Below, piece after piece: positions 56,103-63,237 of a stretch of DNA of 64,000 nt; position 1 is the stretch's first letter; the number at the start of each line of letters is the position of its first letter. The stretch is from CAYHIN01 sp964356705 (GTDB lineage Bacteria; Patescibacteriota; Microgenomatia; CAZETR01; Amesbacteraceae): NCBI GenBank assembly GCA_964356705.1, contig CAYHIN010000001.1, forward strand, positions 1-64,000. The letters are read 5' to 3'. The position numbers and the translations under genes were made by a program. The notes beneath the pieces are model-generated. The model had not been told where the DNA came from. It saw only the letters and a program-made list of their open reading frames with translations, and ran no database searches.

Positions 56103-56417
56103 ATGTCAAAGAGTGATAATTCATCCGTCGCCAACATTCAGCCTACTGCCGGTTTTCTGTTCATCGAGCCCGAGGATCAACAGACCAAGACTGTTTCCGG
56201 CATCTATCTGCCAGATTCCGCCAAAGGTGACAAGCCTCAGCAAGGCACAGTGGTAGCAGCAGGAGACGACGAAGTGACGGCAACAGGTACCAAAAAATCT
56301 CCCGCAAAAAAGGGTGACAAAGTGTTATACAAAAAATGGGGCGGCAATGAAGTCAAGATCGATAGAAAAGAATATTTATTTGTAAAATTCGAGGACATCC
56401 TCGCAGTTATCGCATAA
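56103..56417 (+). CDS. groES: Co-chaperonin GroES
   Basis: A 104-residue protein with the GroES core: I-Q-P-T-A-G-F-L-F-I-E-P, a mobile loop (T-V-S-G-I-Y-L-P-D), G-T-V-V-A-A-G, G-D-K-V-L-Y-K-K-W-G and E-Y-L-F-V-K-F-E-D-I-L-A-V. It caps GroEL. The N-terminus is slightly extended, and K-K-S-P-A-K-K-G-D is a short Lys-rich insertion. It shares its last base with the groEL start. Confidence 0.97.
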   Translation: MSKSDNSSVANIQPTAGFLFIEPEDQQTKTVSGIYLPDSAKGDKPQQGTVVAAGDDEVTATGTKKSPAKKGDKVLYKKWGGNEVKIDRKEYLFVKFEDILAVIA

Positions 56418-58048
56418 TGGCCAAACAACTTAAATTCTCAGACGATGCTAGGCAAGCCCTTGTAAAAGGCGTAAATATCCTAGCCAAGGCCGTCACGACA
56501 ACTTTAGGCCCCAAAGGTAGAAATGTAGCCTTGGACAAAAAATGGGGTGGACCATCTGTCGTCCACGACGGTGTGTCTGTAGCCAAAGAGATCGAGCTAG
56601 CAGATCCATTTGAAAACATGGGCGCCCAGCTAGTCAAGCAGGCAGCCTCAAAGACCAACGATGCCGCAGGCGACGGTACTACTACTTCTACCGCGCTAGC
56701 GGCCAGTATAGTCAACCAGGGTATGCGCCATGTGACCGCAGGAGCCAATCCCATGCAGATCAAAAAAGGCATCGACTTAGGCGTCGAAGCTGTGGTCGCC
56801 GAGATCAAAAAGATTAGTAAGCCCATCAAAGGCCGCGAAGAGATCGCCCAGGTCGCCACCATTTCTGCAGGGGATACCGAAATTGGCGCCAAGATCGCCG
56901 AAGCCTTAGACAAGGTGGGTCGCGATGGCGTAGTCACGGTGGAGGAAGGCAAGAGTCTGACCATCGATATCGAATACACCGACGGCATGGAGTTCGACAA
57001 AGGTTACGCTTCCGCGTATTTTGTCACCGATCCGGCAAAGATGGAAGCCGAGATTGAAAATCCTTACATCTTGATCACCGACAAAAAGATTTCTTCTATC
57101 CAAGACCTACTTCCCTTCCTGGAAAAGTTCATTAAAGTGAGCAAAAGCTTGGTAATCATCGCCGACGATATTGACGGCGAAGCTCTGGCTACTCTAGTAG
57201 TCAACAAGCTCCGCGGCTCCTTCAATGTCCTGGCCGTCAAAGCTCCGGGTTTTGGCGACAGGCGCAAATCCATGCTGGAGGATATCGCAATTCTCACCGG
57301 CGGCCAAGTCATCTCCGAGGACACAGGTCGGACTTTTGAAAACATCGAAGTCACTGATCTGGGTCAAGCCGCCAAAGTTTGGTCCAGTAAAGACGCCACC
57401 AGAATTGTCTCCGGCAAAGGTACCAAAAAAGCCATCCAAGGTCGCATTGACCAGCTCAAAAGCGAGATAGCAAATACCAAGTCCGACTTCGATCGTGAGA
57501 AGGCCGAGGAGAGACTAGCCAAGTTAGCCGGCGGAGTCGCAGTCATAAATGTCGGAGCCGCCACCGAAGTGGAGATGAATGACCGCAAAGAGCGCGTCAA
57601 GGATGCCGTAGGCGCCACCAAAGCCGCCGTAGAAGAAGGGATCGTTCCCGGAGGCGAGGTTACGCTTCTCAGAGCCTCTCGTGTTTTAGACACTCTCAAG
57701 CTGACAGGCGATGAAAAAGTCGGTCTAGATATCCTAAAGACTGCTCTAGCCGAGCCATTTGGTCTTCTTCTCACCAATTCCGGCTACGACCGTGGTTATT
57801 ACATGAAGATCATCGGCGACTCCAAAATAGATGACTTTGGTATGAATGTCCTAACCGGCGAGACCGGCTCCATGTTGAAATTCGGTATTGTGGATCCCGC
57901 CAAAGTCAGTAGAGTGGCTCTCCAAAACGCCGCCTCTGCAGCCACGATGATTTTGACTACAGAATGTTTGATTACAGATATTGTCGAGCCGGTGAAACCA
58001 GCTCCAGCAGGATCCCCAGGCATGTCCGGCATGGGCGAAGACTATTGA
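56417..58048 (+). CDS. groEL: Chaperonin GroEL
   Basis: A 543-residue GroEL of normal length: V-T-T-T-L-G-P-K-G-R-N-V-A-L-D-K, A-A-G-D-G-T-T-T-S-T (ATP site), E-A-L-D-K-V-G-R-D-G-V-V-T-V-E-E-G, K-A-P-G-F-G-D-R-R-K and the conserved C-terminal domain ending in G-M-S-G-M-G-E-D. The usual Gly-Gly-Met tail is shortened. It is co-transcribed with groES, with one shared base, and is followed by a terminator. Confidence 0.98.
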   Translation: MAKQLKFSDDARQALVKGVNILAKAVTTTLGPKGRNVALDKKWGGPSVVHDGVSVAKEIELADPFENMGAQLVKQAASKTNDAAGDGTTTSTALAASIVNQGMRHVTAGANPMQIKKGIDLGVEAVVAEIKKISKPIKGREEIAQVATISAGDTEIGAKIAEALDKVGRDGVVTVEEGKSLTIDIEYTDGMEFDKGYASAYFVTDPAKMEAEIENPYILITDKKISSIQDLLPFLEKFIKVSKSLVIIADDIDGEALATLVVNKLRGSFNVLAVKAPGFGDRRKSMLEDIAILTGGQVISEDTGRTFENIEVTDLGQAAKVWSSKDATRIVSGKGTKKAIQGRIDQLKSEIANTKSDFDREKAEERLAKLAGGVAVINVGAATEVEMNDRKERVKDAVGATKAAVEEGIVPGGEVTLLRASRVLDTLKLTGDEKVGLDILKTALAEPFGLLLTNSGYDRGYYMKIIGDSKIDDFGMNVLTGETGSMLKFGIVDPAKVSRVALQNAASAATMILTTECLITDIVEPVKPAPAGSPGMSGMGEDY

Positions 58049-58056
58049 CGAGGTGG

Positions 58057-58062
58057 TATAAT
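58057..58062 (+). promoter_or_regulatory. -10 element within the groEL-terminator spacer
   Basis: A perfect TATAAT lies nine bases after the groEL stop. It would begin a transcript at about 58069 that ends at the intrinsic terminator, giving an RNA of about 70 bases. No convincing -35 is seen. Confidence 0.5.
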
Positions 58063-58068
58063 AAACAC

Positions 58069-58137
58069 ATAAAGTCGGGACATAGGTGGCCCCTCGCCGT
58101 AGACTCGGTGGGTGATGTTAACAATCCCGGCTTTTTT
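58069..58137 (+). ncRNA. Candidate small RNA ending in the groEL terminator
   Basis: From the TATAAT onward about 69 bases form a nearly closed structure: outer stem AAAGTCGGGA/TCCCGGCTTT (58071-58080 with 58125-58134, one G-U), inner GGTG/CGCC hairpin, and a U-tract. It may simply be the groEL terminator, but the promoter-like hexamer just before it and the large structured loop suggest an independent small RNA. No gene follows on this strand, so it is not a leader. Confidence 0.4.
58071..58137 (+). terminator. Intrinsic terminator after groEL
   Basis: AAAGTCGGGA and TCCCGGCTTT enclose a 44-base loop, followed by TTTTTT. The loop contains CCTCGCCGTAG, a fragment of the repeat family seen in comF and the valS leader. 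Confidence 0.75.
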
Positions 58138-58139
58138 CA

Positions 58140-58589
58140 TTACAGAAATTTAACAATATCCTCAAAGGCAATTTTCTTATAACTTTCCGGCCGTCTCTTC
58201 ATTCTATGTACACTCCAACACAACAAATGCGCTGGTGACACCTTCCCGATTCGTACAAATCTGATACTATCTTCCCATTGACCTTCAAATTTATTGTCCA
58301 ACAATTTCTTTAACGATTTTCTGATCAATTCCTCATACCCAGAATACTCTTCATCGATCTCCAGCACAGAGTACTTAGAAAGATTCCGTACAAGTAAATA
58401 AACACAAATGGCAAAAACAATCGGCACTAATTCTTTTGTAGGATACGCTTTTTTCTTAGAATACTGGATCAGCCTTCTCTTTACTGTGGTTTTAATTATC
58501 AGCAAACCATGTTGTCCATTTGCAAAAGCCAATACTGTGTCTGTATCCAACTGCTCCATTCTTCCACTCTGATCAATCTCCACTCTCAC
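58140..58589 (-). CDS. Protein of unknown function (149 aa)
   Basis: No family is recognised. The GTG at 58589 is preferred (six bases after a TATACT at 58596-58601); a TTG one codon earlier is unlikely, and an ATG lies ten codons on. The protein has V-L-A-F-A-N-G-Q-H-G, a basic stretch (K-R-R-L-I-Q-Y-S-K-K-K), a hydrophobic part (L-V-P-I-V-F-A-I-C-V-Y-L-L-V) and a Trp/His-rich end (L-L-C-W-S-V-H-R-M-K). It is basic overall. Confidence 0.55.
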   Translation of the reverse strand: MRVEIDQSGRMEQLDTDTVLAFANGQHGLLIIKTTVKRRLIQYSKKKAYPTKELVPIVFAICVYLLVRNLSKYSVLEIDEEYSGYEELIRKSLKKLLDNKFEGQWEDSIRFVRIGKVSPAHLLCWSVHRMKRRPESYKKIAFEDIVKFL

Positions 58590-58629
58590 CAAGTAAGTAT
58601 ATTAAAAACAAAACCCGAAAGTCAATTCA

Positions 58630-58914
58630 TTATTTTCTCCTGTAATATCTACATTCTCCACAACTTTTTTCCAAAGCAGTTGTTACTTCCGGGTCAATAG
58701 GTCTTCCAGTACCAAACAGTCTCGCCACTACCTCTCCACCTGCCAATTTTACCCTATCATAATTGTTGCTACTCACAATTTCTGGCCTGTCACACCCATA
58801 ATTTTCGTTATATCCCAATTCTCCCAAAGCATATCCATCTTCTCCTCCATAACCAAAGTCCAAAGCATTCTCACAACTAGCCCATTTTTGGACCACGCTG
58901 GGATCAGTATTCAT
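58630..58914 (-). CDS. Small protein of unknown function (94 aa)
   Basis: A 94-residue protein that overlaps the end of the Nudix gene by 11 bases, so it is translationally coupled. It is Gly/Tyr/Asn-rich (F-G-Y-G-G-E-D-G-Y-A-L-G-E-L-G) with four Cys, two of them in C-G-E-C-R near the end (perhaps a zinc ribbon). No family is recognised. It starts M-N-T-D-P-S-V-V-Q-K. Confidence 0.55.
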   Translation of the reverse strand: MNTDPSVVQKWASCENALDFGYGGEDGYALGELGYNENYGCDRPEIVSSNNYDRVKLAGGEVVARLFGTGRPIDPEVTTALEKSCGECRYYRRK

Positions 58915-59596
58915 CTACTATCTCCTTTCTCTCTTCATAAACCAGCTCTTTCCCAAGTACAGCTCTTTCCATTACTTCAAAGCTGGCAAACACATGCGGC
59001 AGCTTGCGATAATCAGTCTCAGTCATCCAGATATTCTCTCCATCTTCCATTTTCTCAATCAGTTCACCTTTCACATTATCTACTCGATATATCCAAAAGT
59101 ATTTGTCTTCCAAAAATTTTTCCTCTTTATTAAACACATGATAATGAACGATCATTTTCAAGCTAAATTCTCCTGTCAGTCCAGTTTCTTCCATCAGTTC
59201 TCGTCTGGCACATTCCTCAGGCGTCTCGCCCCATCTTATTTTGCCACTCTGGCTGCCACACCAGCCAAAATATGGGTCCTTAGACCTCCTGTGGATCAAA
59301 TATTCCAACTTGCCATCCACGACCCGCACCGGATGCAAAGCGATCAAGATTTTAGCCTGCTTCTCAATCTTCAAAGCATCTGTATCCAGCCGACTAGCAA
59401 ATTCCTTCCCTTCGTCGGTCAAAAAATATTTATTGCCATCTTTTCGTACCAATCCTTCTTCCACCAGTCGGTTTATATGAAACGTAAAATGATCATTGGT
59501 CACATCGACTTTTTTCAAGTCGCGAAATCTGGCCCCAGGCTTAAACAGCAGTTCTCGCAGGATCGATATCTGAAAGTCATGAATCTTGAGTTCCAT
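58904..59596 (-). CDS. Winged-helix-Nudix fusion protein
   Basis: The first 75 residues look like a winged helix (F-Q-I-S-I-L-R-E-L-L, T-F-H-I-N-R-L-V-E-E-G-L-V-R-K, Y-F-L-T-D-E-G-K). Residues about 80-230 are a Nudix domain with box G-K-I-R-W-G-E-T-P-E-E-C-A-R-R-E-L-M-E-E, then T-G-L. In NrtR-type fusions, the winged helix and a degenerate Nudix form an ADP-ribose-sensing repressor, but there the order is Nudix first and the box is degenerate. Here the box is intact and the HTH is N-terminal, so an enzyme with a regulatory arm is more likely. TAAAAA lies seven bases before the ATG. Confidence 0.85.
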   Translation of the reverse strand: MELKIHDFQISILRELLFKPGARFRDLKKVDVTNDHFTFHINRLVEEGLVRKDGNKYFLTDEGKEFASRLDTDALKIEKQAKILIALHPVRVVDGKLEYLIHRRSKDPYFGWCGSQSGKIRWGETPEECARRELMEETGLTGEFSLKMIVHYHVFNKEEKFLEDKYFWIYRVDNVKGELIEKMEDGENIWMTETDYRKLPHVFASFEVMERAVLGKELVYEERKEIVDEY

Positions 59597-59690
59597 GTCC
59601 CTATTTTTACCATGTCAGTGATTCAAATCTAGTAAACCCAACTTCACCAAAAACACCCTTTACTAAATTGGTTATGATGTAATCCCGAAT

Positions 59691-59894
59691 ATGAAAACCA
59701 AAAAGTTTAAAACTATACCAAAATTCAAAAATGAAGATGATGAACGCGCCTTCTGGGATAGAGTAGACTCTTCAGATTATTTTGACTGGTCAAAAGGTCA
59801 TCGTGTCAAGTTTCCCAATCTCAAGCTCTCCACCGAGACCAAAGTGTTACAATCCCAAAGTCATGGAAGTTCCCTCGTCATACGAAGCAGATGA
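59691..59894 (+). pseudogene. Truncated BrnA/CopG-type antitoxin
   Basis: The first 48 residues (K-F-K-T-I-P-K-F-K-N-E-D-D-E-R-A-F-W, D-S-S-D-Y-F-D-W-S-K-G-H-R-V, F-P-N-L-K-L-S-T-E-T-K) match the N-terminal half of CopG/RHH antitoxins of the BrnA group. The ribbon-helix-helix end expected after T-E-T-K (typically T-I-S-L-R-L-P-E) is absent; instead the frame ends after S-Q-S-H-G-S-S-L-V-I-R-S-R. No BrnT toxin is next to it. The DNA of the tail serves as promoter and start of the next gene. Confidence 0.7.
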
Positions 59895-60114
59895 ACCAAT
59901 CATTCCAGAGTTTGTTCGCAGGCCAAAGAGAGGAGACAGGGCTATTGTCGACCTGGGTTGGCGTCACAGTGACCTCTCTCCAGCCTTAGACACGTTCCCA
60001 ATAACGGAAGCTAGGGATGGTCGAGTCGTTTTAGGCCTAGGCGTAGGCTGCACACTTACAGTTGGTGAAGAAGGAGTAGAGATCGTAATCAAGGCCGCAG
60101 GCGCTAAAAAATGA
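59863..60114 (+). CDS. Small protein of unknown function (83 aa)
   Basis: The ATG at 59863 is chosen because TACAAT lies nine bases before it; the longer frame from 59782 is only an overlap with the antitoxin remnant. The 83-residue protein is strand-rich and ends V-E-I-V-I-K-A-A-G-A-K-K, with R-G-D-R-A-I-V-D-L-G-W-R-H-S and V-V-L-G-L-G-V-G-C-T-L-T. It resembles small beta-barrel proteins, but no family is recognised. Confidence 0.55.
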   Translation: MEVPSSYEADEPIIPEFVRRPKRGDRAIVDLGWRHSDLSPALDTFPITEARDGRVVLGLGVGCTLTVGEEGVEIVIKAAGAKK

Positions 60115-60130
60115 ATGTTAAAATCTGCTC

Positions 60131-60466
60131 ATGCTGATCTTTCTGACTTCTCATGCTACCCCAGATCAAATCTCCCAAGCCGCACTCGATTTAGACGGTT
60201 ACGTAAAATTCGTTGTCGATCTCAATCGTGAGGTTATGACCATCGGAGGCACGCGCCATATGGATGGGGAACAGCTCCTACTTCAGGACGGCAGCCACCA
60301 GTCAGATCTTTGGGGCGGGGGAGTAGATCTTGAGACAAAACAGATTGATTTTGAATCCATGATCAATATTCGTCCCACTCAAAATAATCCCAGCCGTGAA
60401 GTTTTGGATACCGGACTTCGCTCTCAAATTCAAGAAGTTATTTCTCAATTGTTCATCAAGCTGTGA
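60131..60466 (+). CDS. DUF5674 family protein
   Basis: A 111-residue protein matching the DUF5674 pattern: L-D-G-Y-V-K-F-V-V-D-L, T-I-G-G-T-R-H-M-D-G-E-Q-L-L-L, G-S-x-Q-x-D-L-W-G-G-G and I-N-x-R-P-T-Q-N-N-P-S-R-E-V. The family is frequent in CPR bacteria and archaea and its role is unknown. TAAAAT lies six bases before the ATG. Its stop overlaps the next GTG start (GTGA). Confidence 0.85.
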   Translation: MLIFLTSHATPDQISQAALDLDGYVKFVVDLNREVMTIGGTRHMDGEQLLLQDGSHQSDLWGGGVDLETKQIDFESMINIRPTQNNPSREVLDTGLRSQIQEVISQLFIKL

Positions 60467-60732
60467 CGCCCCGAGACTTGATCTTGAATATTGCAGTCAA
60501 TCTCAGCCGCATCGGTCGATTTATCTACGAAAATCGGTTGTCACGGGTCCAACAATTTGCAGCTGAAGCCAATCTTGAGCTTAAGCTTCTTAAATCACAT
60601 AAGCTACCTAAGCCACTTAATTTTCCTATCTCCCAGTCTCAAAAGCTACTTAACCAGATGTCTAATCCAAATCCTGAAGACTTCTTTACCTACGCCTCTA
60701 TCCTCACCCACCGCTCCAAACTAGCTGTCTAG
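60463..60732 (+). CDS. Small protein of unknown function (89 aa)
   Basis: An 89-residue basic protein starting with GTG that overlaps the DUF5674 stop by four bases (GTGA). It is helical and rich in Asn, Ser and Leu (L-S-R-I-G-R-F-I-Y-E-N-R and L-K-L-L-K-S-H-K-L-P-K-P). No family is recognised; coupling to DUF5674 suggests a joint role. Confidence 0.5.
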   Translation: MTPRDLILNIAVNLSRIGRFIYENRLSRVQQFAAEANLELKLLKSHKLPKPLNFPISQSQKLLNQMSNPNPEDFFTYASILTHRSKLAV

Positions 60733-60748
60733 TGCTACAATTCAGAAA

Positions 60749-60991
60749 ATGACCAGAGGCGAGAGATATGTAGAAAGAGTTAAATTTCATCTCCCTCCGG
60801 ACGAGGCTCTAGAATTAGTGCTTTCCACCAAACCAACAGATATTGGTGAGACCAACGGCCGAAGGCCTCACCAAAGTTATATCGATGAGATCGCTTTCCA
60901 TAACCTTAGTGAAAACTCTGAGGTTCAAGAACGCCTTAATGAAATCAAAGCTGCTCTAAGCAAGAAAAGAAGACCAAAAAGACGTTCATAA
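60749..60991 (+). CDS. Small protein of unknown function (80 aa)
   Basis: An 80-residue charged protein: M-T-R-G-E-R-Y-V-E-R-V-K-F-H-L-P-P-D-E-A, then D-I-G-E-T-N-G-R-R-P-H and a basic end K-K-R-R-P-K-R-R-S. TACAAT lies seven bases before the ATG, again a near-leaderless start. No family is recognised. Confidence 0.5.
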   Translation: MTRGERYVERVKFHLPPDEALELVLSTKPTDIGETNGRRPHQSYIDEIAFHNLSENSEVQERLNEIKAALSKKRRPKRRS

Positions 60992-61006
60992 TGTTAAAAT
61001 CGCCCC

Positions 61007-61618
61007 ATGAGTCTTCCTTTCGCGTCCGAATCAGAGCGAGTCGTATATCAGGGACTAATAGTTGAAGTCGTCCAGCAAAAAATGCGGGAAGGGGATAAGG
61101 AAAAAACCTATGAATTCGCCCGTAGATCTCCCGGCACCCGACTAATTGTCGTCAAAGATAATCAAATCCTTTTGACCAAAGAATACCGCCCAGAGCTCAA
61201 GTCTTGGGATTTCCGTCTCCCTGGAGGCAAAGTGTTTGATTCGTTGGCTGAATACAATTCATTTCTCGCCACAGGCCAAGATATTTTGGTTCCTGCCAAA
61301 GAGGGCGCAATCCGCGAAGCTCGAGAGGAAGTAGGTATTCAGCCTTCAAATATCGTTCACTTTGCTACTTCCCCCTGTGGCGCCACCATGCGCTGGGACC
61401 TGTTTTATTTTGTTATAAACAAGTTTGAGGCTAACCCTAGTCAAAACCTAGGCCAAGGTGAAAACATTGAGACCAATTGGGGTAGCTTTGAAGAAGCCAA
61501 AAACATGGCCCTTTCAGATCAGATGTCCGAGGATCGTAGCGCAGCCGTTTTGCTTAAGTACTTCCATTCTGTTCGCACCAAATCCAAACAAACACTTGCT
61601 AAGTTTGGTAAAATCTAG
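61007..61618 (+). CDS. Nudix hydrolase with an insertion in the Nudix box
   Basis: A 203-residue protein similar to ADP-ribose pyrophosphatases: L-I-V-V-K-D-N-Q-I-L-L-T-K-E-Y-R, W-D-F-R-L-P-G-G-K and A-I-R-E-A-R-E-E-V-G-I. The catalytic REUxEExGU half of the box is intact, but about 20 residues (D-S-L-A-E-Y-N-S-F-L-A-T-G-Q) are inserted between G-G-K and it, as in some NudF-like proteins. Likely acts on ADP-ribose or a related nucleotide sugar. TAAAAT lies six bases before the ATG. Confidence 0.85.
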   Translation: MSLPFASESERVVYQGLIVEVVQQKMREGDKEKTYEFARRSPGTRLIVVKDNQILLTKEYRPELKSWDFRLPGGKVFDSLAEYNSFLATGQDILVPAKEGAIREAREEVGIQPSNIVHFATSPCGATMRWDLFYFVINKFEANPSQNLGQGENIETNWGSFEEAKNMALSDQMSEDRSAAVLLKYFHSVRTKSKQTLAKFGKI

Positions 61619-61620
61619 TC

Positions 61621-61803
61621 ATGACTTCCCGAATTACACCCAAAGATATAAAAACAAAACAAAAGGTAAAAATTCCTGGTCTAGGGGAGAGAGATGTGGA
61701 GTCGGACGCTCTATTGCTTAAGAAAGGTAACAAATCATTTAAAGACCTAATTAAATCAATAAAGCCGATCTTTCCAACCCCTGAGCAACATGTCGCAATC
61801 TAA
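61621..61803 (+). CDS. Probable antitoxin of the adjacent PIN toxin (60 aa)
   Basis: A 60-residue basic protein that overlaps the PIN gene start by 14 bases, in another frame. It starts M-T-S-R-I-T-P-K-D-I-K-T-K and contains P-G-L-G-E-R-D-V-E-S-D-A-L-L-L. No known DNA-binding fold is evident, but position, size and overlap match VapB-type antitoxins. TAAAAT lies six bases before the ATG. Confidence 0.6.
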   Translation: MTSRITPKDIKTKQKVKIPGLGERDVESDALLLKKGNKSFKDLIKSIKPIFPTPEQHVAI

Positions 61804-62320
61804 AGATGAGGTTAAGAGCTACCTCCTGATAGACACTTGTGTAATACAATACGTAGCCACGAAAGACGTCGACTTGGCCGTCAATGAATATTTACTTGAA
61901 ATAAAAAGTCGGGGATTTGATTTTGTGATATCAGATATCTCTACATACGAGTCGTTACAAGGGGTCAGTGCTCAAAAAGAAAATGAACTTTTATCCCTAT
62001 TAAATTCTCTGGATAGATACCCCATAGATGCAAACACTCTGATTGCTGCAGCTCAAATAAAAACCTTATATGATCTAGAAAAAGTTCCTCAAAATCAGAT
62101 CTCAGACGGCGACAAAATCATAGCTGCTACATCAATACTTACAGGCGCACCAATAGTTACATCCGACCTGAATGATTTTCCAAGGCCATATTTTGTCGAA
62201 TTGGAAAGAAAAAACATAATATACAAGCATAAGAATGTCGACAGAATGATTCCTATATACATTCTCTCTCCCAATATAGATGTTGTTAATCACAGATTCT
62301 CCATCAGACCAAAAACGTAA
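61790..62320 (+). CDS. PIN-domain protein (VapC-like toxin)
   Basis: A 176-residue PIN protein: L-L-I-D-T-C-V-I-Q-Y (first catalytic Asp), D-I-S-T-Y-E-S-L (Glu), S-D-G-D-K-I-I-A-A-T-S (third acidic residue) and I-V-T-S-D-L-N-D-F-P (last Asp), the complete four-residue RNase site. VapC toxins cut tRNAs or rRNA. It overlaps the small upstream frame, as toxin-antitoxin pairs do. It is slightly longer than typical VapC (about 130), with a C-terminal extension of about 40 residues. Confidence 0.87.
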   Translation: MSQSKDEVKSYLLIDTCVIQYVATKDVDLAVNEYLLEIKSRGFDFVISDISTYESLQGVSAQKENELLSLLNSLDRYPIDANTLIAAAQIKTLYDLEKVPQNQISDGDKIIAATSILTGAPIVTSDLNDFPRPYFVELERKNIIYKHKNVDRMIPIYILSPNIDVVNHRFSIRPKT

Positions 62321-62323
62321 CTT

Positions 62324-62430
62324 ATGAATTTACTTCTTCTCCACGGCACAGGCGGAAGGCCAGATATGCGGCTTCCATGGCTCAAACTCATTCAAAAAAC
62401 CACTCTACGAGTTTCCACTCCTTCTCGATC
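62324..62430 (+). pseudogene. Fragment of an RBBP9/YdeN-type alpha/beta hydrolase
   Basis: Just after the PIN gene an ATG opens M-N-L-L-L-L-H-G-T-G-G-R-P and later L-P-W-L-K-L-I-Q, the characteristic start of YdeN/RBBP9 hydrolases (H-G-T-G-G followed by P-W-L-K). No catalytic G-x-S-x-G or downstream sequence follows; the frame continues only as the reverse of the M23 gene. It is therefore a 5' remnant left by a deletion. Confidence 0.6.
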
Positions 62431-62433
62431 TGT

Positions 62434-63114
62434 TTACCTCAGCCCCAAAATCGGTGCAGGATTGATAGTTCTACCCGCTTCACGTACCTCAAAGTGCAAA
62501 TGGGGTCCAGTAGAGCGGCCAGTAGATCCGACCAGTCCCAAGACAGTGTCCATTTTCACCGGCTGTCCTTCAGATACCATGATGGCAGACATGTGGGCAT
62601 ACAGAGTTTCGTATCCATTGGTGTGAGCGACTATCACGTTGTTTCCATATCCACCCCAGCCCTTTTCGACGACAGTCACCAGTCCTACCATAGCGGGGTA
62701 AATCTCAGTTCCTATGGGAGCCGCCATGTCCACACCAGAGTGGAAAGACCAGTATTTTTGGGTCAGTCTAAACTCCTTTACAGGCAACTGTACGGACTGA
62801 TCCGTGACCAGATGGACCTCTCCTTCAGGGGCCACAGCCACGCCGTAGCTACCTCCGGTGTCTTCGGCAAAGGAAGGCAAGGGTCCGACCACAACCGATC
62901 CTAGGACCAAGATGGCGATATTTATGCCTACAATCGTGCGCAATTTTGCATGTGAGGCCAAAGGTCTCAAGGCAAAGCTCAGGGGGTTACTCTTTCCACA
63001 GGCCACGGCAAAGCGGATCGCGTGCCAGGCAATTTCCTTCAAGAGTAGGGGAGTGTGGATTTTTTTGATCCACCCCTCGGCTCTTTCAAAAACGGCTGTT
63101 TTCCAATTAGTCAT
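62434..63114 (-). CDS. M23 peptidase, membrane-anchored
   Basis: The ATG at 63114 (226 residues, M-T-N-W-K-T-A-V-F-E-R-A-E-G) is used; an in-frame ATG at 63207 lies inside the -35 box of the promoter and cannot be the start. A membrane helix (V-G-I-N-I-A-I-L-V-L-G-S-V-V-V-G) precedes the LytM domain with all zinc and catalytic residues: H-S-G-V-D, L-Y-A-H-M-S and H-L-H-F-E-V. It would cut peptidoglycan cross-bridges. An attenuator-like leader separates it from a strong promoter. Confidence 0.92.
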   Translation of the reverse strand: MTNWKTAVFERAEGWIKKIHTPLLLKEIAWHAIRFAVACGKSNPLSFALRPLASHAKLRTIVGINIAILVLGSVVVGPLPSFAEDTGGSYGVAVAPEGEVHLVTDQSVQLPVKEFRLTQKYWSFHSGVDMAAPIGTEIYPAMVGLVTVVEKGWGGYGNNVIVAHTNGYETLYAHMSAIMVSEGQPVKMDTVLGLVGSTGRSTGPHLHFEVREAGRTINPAPILGLR

Positions 63115-63146
63115 ATTAATATGTTCTCGGGTTTCCCCTCGTCCAT

Positions 63147-63181
63147 AAAAAAATCTGCTCACGCAGATAACTGCTCGCAGT
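63147..63181 (-). promoter_or_regulatory. Attenuator-like hairpins in the M23 leader
   Basis: In the minus-strand leader ACTGC-GA-GCAGT (63170-63181) is followed by ATCTGC-GTGA-GCAGAT (63153-63168) and seven T (63147-63153), an intrinsic terminator. The arms GCAG (first) and CTGC (second) can instead pair with each other (GCAG-TTAT-CTGC), an antiterminator. The leader is only about 58 bases. Confidence 0.5.
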
Positions 63182-63207
63182 ATAGCCCAAAAGAGGGAGT
63201 TTGTCAA
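63179..63207 (-). promoter_or_regulatory. Consensus sigma70 promoter of the M23 gene
   Basis: TTGACA (63202-63207), 17-base spacing and TATACT (63179-63184) on the minus strand: the strongest promoter seen in the window. Transcription would start near 63172. Confidence 0.85.
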
Positions 63208-63237
63208 TGTAAACCGAAGCGAACCCGAAGCAGGGGA

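Noticed and set aside
56005..56103. CIRCE operator for HrcA before groES
   Set aside because: No TTAGCACTC/GAGTGCTAA dyad was found; only a repeat and a sigma70-type promoter.
62377..62904. 175-codon + strand frame opposite the M23 gene
   Set aside because: It is a shadow of the M23 peptidase, His/Ser-rich and without motifs.
63115..63207. ATG at 63207 as the start of the M23 peptidase
   Set aside because: It overlaps a consensus -35 box and precedes the transcription start; the ATG at 63114 is used.
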